A DNA stretch of 64,000 nt, taken from assembly GCA_034678545.1 (NCBI GenBank), contig JAXDBS010000032.1, positions 62,001 through 126,000 of the forward strand, in the 5' to 3' direction. The notes below the pieces were generated by a model. It did no database searches, was not told the DNA's origin, and saw only the letters and a program-made list of their open reading frames with translations. The DNA comes from UBA5614 sp034678545 (GTDB lineage: Bacteria; Cloacimonadota; Cloacimonadia; Cloacimonadales; Cloacimonadaceae). The position numbers and the translations under genes were made by a program. Below, in pieces: positions 58,192-64,000 of the stretch; the stretch's first letter is position 1; each line of letters opens with the position of its first letter.

Positions 58192-60293
58192 GACCCTTTC
58201 TGCGCCTGATTCTGCTGCCTGCTTTGGCTGTTTGTCTGACAGCCTTGCCGGCCAAAATCCCGCAGCGCATCAGGGTGGGGGTCAACTGCGAATTCCCGCC
58301 CTATGAATTCACCGGTCCCCAGGGCCGGCCGACCGGCGCCAACCTCGACCTGCTGAAGAGCATCGAAAAGGGGACCCCTTTCCGCTTCACCTTCGTCAGC
58401 GATGACTGGAGCGCCCTCCGTTCCGAATTTGACAGCCGGGGCATCGTCATGCTGGCTGGCCTGGTCAGGACGCCCGCCCGCGAAAAGCAGTACCTGTTCT
58501 GCGATCCCCACTCCTTTATCTATTACTCCGCCTTCATCCGCCGCGGCGACCAATTGATCGAAGGGTGGCAGGACCTGAACGGGAAAAGGATCCTGGTCGA
58601 GGCCGGCAGCGTGGTCGAGGACCTGGCCCGGGAAAAAAAGTTGAATGTCCGGCTCCTGCGCACCCCCAACTTCCGCGAAGCCCTGCAAAAGCTTTCCACC
58701 GGCGTGGCGGACGCAGTGGTCATGCCCAAGATCCAGGGCTATCATTATATCTCCCAACTGCACCTGGACAACCTGATGGAGTCCTGCACCCTGGGGGAGG
58801 CGCTGCCCTACTGCTTTGCCCTGCCTCCGGGCTACGGGGACCTGCGCGAGGAGCTGAACCACGTCCTGCAGAGGCTGGACGCCGATTACGAGCTGCGCGG
58901 CATCCAGAACAAATGGTTCGGCATCTACAGCAGCGACGTCTCCGCTTTGGACGTGCACGGCCGGTATTTCCGCAACCTGCTGGCCGTCATGATCAGCGCC
59001 CTCGTGGTTATGGCCGGTCTGATTTACGTCTTCATCGTCCGCATCCGAGCCCAGAAAAAATACCTGCAGCTGCAGATCGCGGAACGCAACAACTATGAGA
59101 AAGAATACGGCCAGCGCCACCAGCTCTTTGTGGGCGGGCCCATCGTCTTCCTCAAGTGGAGCGACGCCAAGCGCGAGATGTTCGAATCCGTCTCCGACAA
59201 TTTCTCCCGCTTCGGCTATGACCCGCGCGAGATCACGGGCGGCAGGCTCAAGTTCAATGCGATCGTCCATCCCGATGACCTGGAGCGCATCACCCGGGAA
59301 TACCAAAGGCGCGCGGAGCAGAACGAGCTCAGCTTTGTCCGGATCTACCGTCTGGTCTGCCCGCCCCGGGAAGAGGACGACCGGAATGCCGACCTTGTCA
59401 ACACCTGGCACGGCCGCAACCACGTCCTGGCCGGCATCAACCTGGTCCAGATGCGCTGGGTGTTCGACTACACGGTGGTGGTGCCGGACGAGTCCTCCCA
59501 GACCAGTCATTACTACGGCTACCTTCTGGAAATCACCGGCCAGAAACAGATCGAGGCGGAACTCCTGCGCCAGCACAACGCCGCCCAGGTCGCCATCAAC
59601 ACCAAGGACACTTTCCTGACCAGCATCTCTGTCGAGATCAACTCCCCGCTCAACGCCCTGATCGGGCTCTGCCGCAGGATCGGCGCCCAGGAACTGGACG
59701 GGGAGCAGAAATCCGCCCTGCAGGTGATCTCCGATTCCGCGCTCCACCTCAAACAGATCCTGCAGCAGATCCACGACTTCCTCGCCGTCCTCAAGGGCAG
59801 CATCGGCTCCATCCCGCAATGGTACGTTCTCAAACGCCTCATCGAACCGATCGTCAGCGAGTTTCAGATCAAGATCTCCAGCAAACGGATCGCCTTTGAG
59901 CACAACGAGTATCAGCCCGCCGCGCTCGTGTTTATGGACGCCGACTGGTTTCAAAAGATCATCCGCGTCATCATGGACAACGCCGTCAAGTTCACGGAGG
60001 AAGGCAGGATTACGCTGTCTGTGGACCTCGCGCGCCGCAGGGAAGGCAGGGACGAACTGGCCGTAACGGTCTCGGACACGGGGATAGGCATACCGCCGGA
60101 CAAGCTGCAGCTGATCCTGGAGCCCTTCACCCAGGCCGACGAAACCTACACCCGTAAGTTCGGCGGGATCGGGCTGGGGCTCAGCATCGCCCGCAACCTC
60201 GTCACCCAGATGGACGGCCTCATGTCAATCGACAGCCAGCCCGGCCAGGGAACCTGCGTAAGGCTCAGCTTCCCCGTCGAAACCCGCTCCTGA
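58188..60293 (+). CDS. Sensor-kinase-like protein lacking the phospho-accepting histidine
   Basis: Protein of 701 aa, same plan as its upstream neighbour but without a receiver. Signal peptide (~1-20); SBP_bac_3 domain (~24-250, IRVGVNCEFPPYEF); transmembrane helix (~262-285); PAS (~305-445); degenerate HisKA in which the H-box reads TSISVEINSPLNALIGL, with Val482 (codon GTC, 59631-59633) in place of His; and HATPase_c that looks intact (IIRVIMDNAVKFTEEG, VSDTGIGIPPDKL, GGIGLGLSIARN). It cannot autophosphorylate in the usual way. It may dimerise with, and tune, the kinase encoded just upstream. Confidence 0.85.
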   Translation: MRPFLRLILLPALAVCLTALPAKIPQRIRVGVNCEFPPYEFTGPQGRPTGANLDLLKSIEKGTPFRFTFVSDDWSALRSEFDSRGIVMLAGLVRTPAREKQYLFCDPHSFIYYSAFIRRGDQLIEGWQDLNGKRILVEAGSVVEDLAREKKLNVRLLRTPNFREALQKLSTGVADAVVMPKIQGYHYISQLHLDNLMESCTLGEALPYCFALPPGYGDLREELNHVLQRLDADYELRGIQNKWFGIYSSDVSALDVHGRYFRNLLAVMISALVVMAGLIYVFIVRIRAQKKYLQLQIAERNNYEKEYGQRHQLFVGGPIVFLKWSDAKREMFESVSDNFSRFGYDPREITGGRLKFNAIVHPDDLERITREYQRRAEQNELSFVRIYRLVCPPREEDDRNADLVNTWHGRNHVLAGINLVQMRWVFDYTVVVPDESSQTSHYYGYLLEITGQKQIEAELLRQHNAAQVAINTKDTFLTSISVEINSPLNALIGLCRRIGAQELDGEQKSALQVISDSALHLKQILQQIHDFLAVLKGSIGSIPQWYVLKRLIEPIVSEFQIKISSKRIAFEHNEYQPAALVFMDADWFQKIIRVIMDNAVKFTEEGRITLSVDLARRREGRDELAVTVSDTGIGIPPDKLQLILEPFTQADETYTRKFGGIGLGLSIARNLVTQMDGLMSIDSQPGQGTCVRLSFPVETRS

Positions 60294-60322
60294 AGCGGAT
60301 ACCCTACCTGTCTTGAGCTTTT

Positions 60323-60361
60323 ACCACAAAAGCCCAAAGGCCCAAAGAAACACAAAGATAA
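60323..60361 (+). repeat. 9-nt-period repeat after the second kinase gene
   Basis: CCACAAAAG, CCCAAAGG, CCCAAAGAAA, CACAAAGAT follow one another 30 nt after the stop codon. Same design as the tracts at 24791 and 60885. Confidence 0.5.
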
Positions 60362-60884
60362 TCTCCTGAAATCAACTGCAACTTCCAAACAATAAAAAAT
60401 GCCTCTTTGTCAATCCAAGCCTGTACAGCTGTCCCACGGTCCGCCGTCCTGCGCAGGCGGGAATCCAGCCTGTTTTATCTTCTCCCGCCCGCCACCCTTT
60501 ATTGTATGGGGCTGCGCCCCATGCCCCCCTTCCGCCGTCCTGCGCAGGCGGGAATCCAGTTTACATCTTTTCCCGCCTCAGGATGTAGGGACAAGCGTCC
60601 CCGCTTGTCCGGTACAGGCGGGACGCCTGTACCCACGATCTTCCCGGCAGCTGCCGTAACTGCAGACGCCCCGTCTGGAGGATCAGTCCGTCAGGACGGC
60701 ACATTGTAACCCGGCACGTCAGTGCCGGGCCTGAACCTGAAAAGGAAAAGACGTCCGGCAGGACGGCACGCATGGCGGGATTGGATCGGTCAGATTGGAT
60801 TTGATCTGCCCCGGCCAGGCTTTGGCGGGGTTCAGGATATTGCTTCTATCGTGTCACGTTTGGTGACCCGTATTGTGTTATTTC

Positions 60885-60944
60885 ATCCTTTGTGTCTTCA
60901 CGCCTTTGTGGTTATGGCTTAATCTCGTGTTTTCGTGGTTTATC
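60885..60944 (-). repeat. 9-nt-period repeat at the GNAT gene stop codon
   Basis: On the minus strand, just after the TAA at 60945: AAACCACGAAAACACGAG, then AACCACAAAGG and CGTGAAGACACAAAGG. Same design as 24791-24828. Confidence 0.5.
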
Positions 60945-61760
60945 TTAGGATCCCTGCATCCCGTGCCGGAACACCAGCACCTTGTCCGGCGTGCCTTCCT
61001 CCCACCAGTGGAAGCCGAGTTCCATCAGCGTCCCGATCTCGAATTCGCGGGACTTGTGCAGCAAAATCTCGATCTGGTTTTTCTTGCCGAAGGCGTACTG
61101 GATATAGGGCAGGGCGTCGTGCAGCCAGTCTCCGGCGGGGGTGAGCAGGCAGGCCACGGGCGAATCCCCCGCCACGTAGAAATATCCTCCTCCCGCCCGG
61201 ATCAGGTGGGCGCGCTTGTTCAGCCAGTTCAGAGCCTGCTTTACCGGGTGCAGGAATTTCCAGCCGTAGGGCACGGTGACGGGGAAGTAATCGGTCACGT
61301 CCTCGTGGATGCGCTGGTGGTGCTGGGAGGAGACGGGCTTGACGGGTTTGTGGCTGAGGATATAGTATTCGTCGCATTGCGCGAATCCCGCCTGGGTGGA
61401 GATGTGGATGCTTTCCAGGTTTTGGTAATAGGTGGAAAACTCAATGTGGGCCGCTTCGCCGGAGCGGACCAGATGCAGGGCGAGGTCCATGGCCTTGCCG
61501 GCCAGCAGCTTGCCCAATCCCTGTTTCTGGTGGTCCGGATGGACGCGCAGGCCTTCCAGCCACACCACCTGGTCCGGCAGGCGCGAGATCTTGGCGCAGC
61601 CGATCAGGTTGTCCCCTTCAAACAGGCCCAGGAAGCCGCCGTCCTCGATCCAGCCCTTGGCCACCTTGCCCAGGTAATCCCCGCCTTCCCAGGTCAGCTT
61701 GCCCAGTTCTTTCACGGCATACAGGTCCGGAATCTCCAGCAGTCGGATCTCAGGATTCAT
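60945..61760 (-). CDS. GNAT-family N-acetyltransferase
   Basis: Protein of 271 aa from the ATG at 61760 (MNPEIRLLEIPDLYAV), with AGAGAGGTGGAAA in front. The N-terminal ~145 residues form a GNAT domain: WLEGLRVHPDHQKQGLGKLL is the acetyl-CoA loop (V-x-P-x-x-x-x-x-G-x-G), preceded by IGCAKISRL. The C-terminal ~125 residues (FKWKF-type basic stretch, GGGYFYVAGDSPVACLL, MELGFHWWEEG) may be a second, degenerate GNAT fold. Substrate unknown. It stands alone. Confidence 0.82.
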   Translation of the reverse strand: MNPEIRLLEIPDLYAVKELGKLTWEGGDYLGKVAKGWIEDGGFLGLFEGDNLIGCAKISRLPDQVVWLEGLRVHPDHQKQGLGKLLAGKAMDLALHLVRSGEAAHIEFSTYYQNLESIHISTQAGFAQCDEYYILSHKPVKPVSSQHHQRIHEDVTDYFPVTVPYGWKFLHPVKQALNWLNKRAHLIRAGGGYFYVAGDSPVACLLTPAGDWLHDALPYIQYAFGKKNQIEILLHKSREFEIGTLMELGFHWWEEGTPDKVLVFRHGMQGS

Positions 61761-61989
61761 TTTCCACCTCTCTTTCTGATTTTTCAATTTCTTCAGGCGC
61801 GGACATCCAGTCAATCAAAAAAACTCGGCTGGGTCGGGATGCGCTTTTTCCGGCGCAATACCCGGCTTCCCGGGAAATCAAGGCCTTGGCATGATCCGGA
61901 AACAACGGCAGGACAGGCCCCGGGGCGGGGAAACCTGTTGCCTGCCCATGCCTTATGGCCGGGACGGGTATCGCTGCTCCGGTTTGGAT

Positions 61990-62328
61990 TCAGTCTTTCT
62001 TCGCCTTCTTTGGGTGAATGAATTGTATCGACGGCGTTGACGCCTGCAGCCGGTCCACCTCTTCCTGCGTCATCAGCGGAAATCCGCTCACCAAAGCTGT
62101 CTTTTCCACTTCTTTCCTCATGGCCGCCCCCTCGGGGTTCAGCGGCTGGGACGGCGGGGCGGGGGCTTTCTGCCTGTCTTTCAAAAAGATGATGGTGAGG
62201 GCGCCGGTATGGCGGTCCATCATTTCCTGCAGCCCCCGCTGCGATTCCGGGCTTCCCTTTAATCTGATTTCCTGCTGGTACTCTTTCATCAACACGCCCT
62301 TGCGGGGGGTTTTCGGTTTGCTTTTCAT
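61990..62328 (-). CDS. Small basic protein of unknown function
   Basis: Protein of 112 aa, Lys-rich at both ends (MKSKPKTPRKG; HPKKAKKD), with a central helix-like stretch (SQRGLQEMMDRHTGALTIIFLKDRQK). No family is recognised. GGGAGGAAAA precedes the ATG, which overlaps the TGA of the upstream gene (ATGA), so the two are co-translated. Confidence 0.6.
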   Translation of the reverse strand: MKSKPKTPRKGVLMKEYQQEIRLKGSPESQRGLQEMMDRHTGALTIIFLKDRQKAPAPPSQPLNPEGAAMRKEVEKTALVSGFPLMTQEEVDRLQASTPSIQFIHPKKAKKD

Positions 62329-63035
62329 TTTTCCTCCCGTAAACTGGTATTCTTTGATTTTGGCAAAATTATCTCCTTCGCTTTCCGCGAACGGCGTTTT
62401 TTGAGGTAATCCGGGTTGTAAGTGACCGTGAATTCGGTGTTGTCGCTGACACGTTCGACAGGGAAGAATTCGAACATGTCTTCGAACCCGATAATGCCTG
62501 CGGCGACGAGCTTTTCCTTGAGTTCCGGGCTGATGTCATAGCGCGTTTTGCCCAGGTAATGCTCCCTGATATCAGTTTCCAGTTCCTGTTCCTGCTGTTC
62601 GGTCAGGACGGCCATCGTCTTGTATTCCACCCGGTTGTTAAACAGGCCGGTGAAATTGCGGAGCTCGCACCTGCCCTCCGCGTTTTCAGCGAAGTAGAGC
62701 ATGCTGAGCCTTTGCCTGGTCTCCCATAACTGGCCTCCGGGGGCGATCCAGTAAATGGTTCCCCATTTCTTTCTGGCCGCCCGGCGGCGCAATTCGCTCC
62801 GGGTAAGCGGAGCGGACTGGTTGGGAGAATAAAACGTGTACCAGCGGGTGATCATATCGGTGATATGCCAGTAGCAGGTGTTGTAGCTGACAGCTTTTTC
62901 GACTTCGCCCCTTCTGATCAGCAGGAAGAGCAGGGCCCTTTCGATCAGATAGTCATTGTTGAGGCAGATCATGACGTAATTCCACTTGCTTTGGCCGGCA
63001 GGCCTGTGGGCCACAATGGCAGAAACATTAGGCAT
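62325..63035 (-). CDS. Protein of unknown function
   Basis: Protein of 236 aa from the ATG at 63035 (MPNVSAIVAHRPAGQSKWNY), with AAGGAGTCAAAC in front; longer in-frame starts lie in the leader hairpin. It has no signal or membrane helix. The middle carries a basic stretch (TRSELRRRAARKKWGTIYWI) and the C-terminus another (DYLKKRRSRKAKE), suggesting nucleic-acid binding. FFPVERVSDNTEFTVTYNPDYL lies between. I do not recognise the family. A terminator-like hairpin sits in its leader. Confidence 0.62.
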   Translation of the reverse strand: MPNVSAIVAHRPAGQSKWNYVMICLNNDYLIERALLFLLIRRGEVEKAVSYNTCYWHITDMITRWYTFYSPNQSAPLTRSELRRRAARKKWGTIYWIAPGGQLWETRQRLSMLYFAENAEGRCELRNFTGLFNNRVEYKTMAVLTEQQEQELETDIREHYLGKTRYDISPELKEKLVAAGIIGFEDMFEFFPVERVSDNTEFTVTYNPDYLKKRRSRKAKEIILPKSKNTSLREEK

Positions 63036-63080
63036 GTTTGACTCCTTTTTTTTGCTGTAGCGGAGTCTGCCCTGCCCCAT

Positions 63081-63112
63081 AAAAGCAAAAAGCCGGCTGT
63101 AAGGAGCCGGCA
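63081..63112 (-). terminator. Intrinsic terminator in the leader of the unknown pair
   Basis: On the minus strand GCCGGCT / AGCCGGC (7-bp stem, 6-nt loop) is followed by TTTTTGCTTTT. It lies only ~46 nt before the start at 63035, and I see no minus-strand gene to its right, so it may attenuate the operon below it. Confidence 0.6.
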
Positions 63113-63290
63113 AAAACGTTATCTGCCTCACCTTAGCACATTTTTAAGCGGAGCAAAGAGCAAATCGCCGCTGTTATGGTTCCACTCTATGACAGGGCGG
63201 AAAGATGGCAAGGAAGATCTTAGGAATCTGCCCGGCATCCGGGGTATTTTTCAGATAACGGGGAGTTAAATTCCCGTTTTTTATTGCTCT

Positions 63291-63541
63291 GATGAATTTG
63301 AAGGATTATCATGACTTTGCATTTTGGGCAGTATGCCCTAAACGCTTTCCAGCAAAGGGGAAAGTGGTATGAATTTGATGAATTTGATGAATTTCCTTAT
63401 ATATATCCCCTCTCTAATATTACCCTCCCTGCAGTCCTTCCGGCGACAGACAAAGCGTGAAATTCATCAAATCCTTCAAAGTCATCAAAGTCATGCAAAG
63501 TCATCATCATCATGCAAAGTCATGCAAAGTCATGCAAAGTT
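63291..63541. repeat. Inverted clusters of 9-10-nt repeats
   Basis: Left part: GATGAATTTGAAGGATTATC and CATGACTTTGCAT (63291-63322), then three GAATTTGAT-type units (63369-63391). Right part, opposite orientation: AAATTCATC, AAATCCTTC, AAAGTCATC, AAAGTCATGC and several more AAAGTCATGC units (63458-63541). The two parts can pair over long stretches. Confidence 0.65.
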
Positions 63542-63793
63542 ATGTAACGGGGATTAGGCGTGATGCTGATTGGCGAAATGCTGAAATACTTATTCGGATC
63601 TCAGAAAATCCCGGAGGATACCGATCGTCTCTGCCGGAATATCGGGCCCTGAATCGAAGAGGCTATCAACCTGGCCTTCTTGCTGTCCGTCACGGTAAAA
63701 CTATATCCCTCCCCTATCCCGGCACCTCAAAAGAACATTGACACATGGTTTAGAACTGGTGATTTGGTGAAATGGTGTTTTATTTGAATCAAC

Positions 63794-63822
63794 TTGACAT
63801 ATCAGTGGTGGGAAAATAAATA
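63794..63822 (+). promoter_or_regulatory. Promoter of the right-edge methyltransferase gene
   Basis: TTGACA at 63794-63799, a 17-nt spacer and TAAATA at 63817-63822, 18 nt before the start codon. Confidence 0.55.
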
Positions 63823-63839
63823 AAACACTGGGAGAAAAA

Positions 63840-64000
63840 ATGCCTAAACGAGATTACAAAGGATATAGCAAAGAACAACTAATTGAGAAAATCAAAAAAC
63901 TGGAAAAGCAAAGATACGGCCTTATTTGGGACAACAAACCTGAAGACGTCGCCATACAGTGTGACAAAGAAATCCCCATTTTAAAAGAAGTAAAAGACAA
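63840..64000 (+). CDS. Start of a probable type III-like DNA adenine methyltransferase (partial)
   Basis: An ATG at 63840 with GGGAG 6 nt upstream opens a frame that runs off the right edge (53 codons seen). It begins MPKRDYKGYSKEQLIEKIKK, then KQRYGLIWDNKPEDVA and EIPILKEVKD. The order 'SKEELIxxIKKLEK-K-YGLVWD ... LPVLKEV' is the usual N-terminus of site-specific adenine methyltransferases of type III restriction systems (Mod). Only the N-terminal targeting tail is visible, so the catalytic motifs cannot be checked. Base use is AT-rich, unlike the neighbours, which suggests acquisition. Confidence 0.65.
   Translation, partial: MPKRDYKGYSKEQLIEKIKKLEKQRYGLIWDNKPEDVAIQCDKEIPILKEVKD

Larger units (their letters stand above)
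60294..60944. repeat. Mosaic of intergenic palindromes and short-period repeats
   Basis: A gene-free 650 bp between the kinase gene (plus) and the GNAT gene (minus). In order: a 9-nt-type tract (60323-60361); a 28-bp perfect direct repeat at 60441-60468 and 60532-60559 (core CCTGCGCAGGCGGGAATCC) around the hairpin ATGGGGCTGCGCCCCAT; then four strong hairpins in a row at 60589-60610, 60611-60633, 60663-60677 and 60710-60729; a block at 60785-60835 resembling 6630-6665; and a second 9-nt-type tract (60885-60930). Short open frames across it are repeat-derived. Confidence 0.7.
63113..63839. other. AT-rich stretch without a recognisable gene
   Basis: About 730 bp, clearly richer in A and T than the rest. 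It contains 9-nt-type repeats in inverted orientation (63291-63322, 63369-63391, 63458-63541) and the promoter of the methyltransferase gene. A 94-codon frame at 63457-63741 starts inside the repeats and resembles nothing I know, so it is not called. Confidence 0.5.

Noticed and set aside
58143..59954. A 603-codon minus-strand frame opposite the second kinase gene
   Set aside because: Antisense shadow of a clear sensor protein; no motif of its own.
60399..60709. Overlapping 86- and 100-codon frames on the plus strand
   Set aside because: They lie wholly in palindromic repeats, in two frames at once, without ribosome sites.
63458..63541. CRISPR array
   Set aside because: Units are 9-10 nt with no spacers of 25-40 nt, and no cas gene is present.
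63457..63741. A 94-codon open frame on the plus strand
   Set aside because: It starts in short-period repeats, has no ribosome site and no recognisable protein pattern.

Overview
The window looks like chromosome from a strictly anaerobic, Gram-negative bacterium of the FCB group, most likely Cloacimonadota (Cloacimonetes) or a close relative. Three secreted proteins end in type IX-type sorting domains (YPNPF or HPNPF motif, then a closing 'SG(I/V)YLYR' strand). There are OmpA-type outer-membrane proteins, one with a BACON domain, a DUF4837-like lipoprotein, an oxygen-sensitive two-subunit class I fumarase, Mo-hydroxylases and several Fe-S enzymes. Lineage is inferred from gene content only. 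I saw no rRNA, tRNA, CRISPR array, prophage or transposase.

Layout. 1-9132 (minus): start of a probable ribosomal protein S1 gene, a Cmk-IspH fusion, two OmpA proteins flanking a seven-blade SBBP propeller protein, and a four-module sulfur-handling flavoprotein. 9373-18624 (plus): M23 peptidase and thiamine pyrophosphokinase, then a housekeeping run (xseB, polyprenyl synthase, dut, nadA, a methyltransferase, an FtsX-like protein, pgsA, two lipoproteins). 18952-26971 (minus): a receiver-like protein, pyrimidine nucleoside phosphorylase, a lone PhnE-like permease, malic enzyme, fumarase subunits and a DUF58 group. 27329-42802: a divergent cluster matching the anaerobic purine/urate degradation type (SsnA, YgeY, hydantoinase-like amidohydrolase, two Mo-hydroxylases, a dihydropyrimidine-dehydrogenase-like flavoprotein), followed by a membrane ferredoxin and a DsbD/TauE-like membrane protein. 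The expected diaminopropionate lyase YgeX is absent and a threonine-synthase-like PLP enzyme with a zinc ribbon stands in its place. 43898-49183: secreted proteins including a large subtilase. 49405-55459 (minus): a seven-gene operon for poly-gamma-glutamate (pgsB, pgsC, pgsW) with an exported protein, an outer-membrane barrel, a small acidic protein and gpsA. 55717-60293 (plus): two overlapping sensor kinase genes, the second lacking the phospho-accepting histidine. 60294-64000: a repeat-rich, gene-poor stretch with a GNAT gene, two unknown genes and, at the right edge, the start of a DNA methyltransferase gene in AT-rich sequence.

The most interesting non-coding signal is the leader between the two halves of the purine cluster. 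On the minus strand a promoter-like sequence is followed at once by a compact three-way-junction fold, an intrinsic terminator, and then ssnA. This is the layout of a riboswitch or attenuator, and I do not recognise the class. Two families of very short-period repeats are also notable: 11-nt units in inverted arrays (11015-11105, 18701-18747), and degenerate 9-nt units that often begin right at a stop codon (24791, 27822, 28008, 60323, 60885, 63291-63540).
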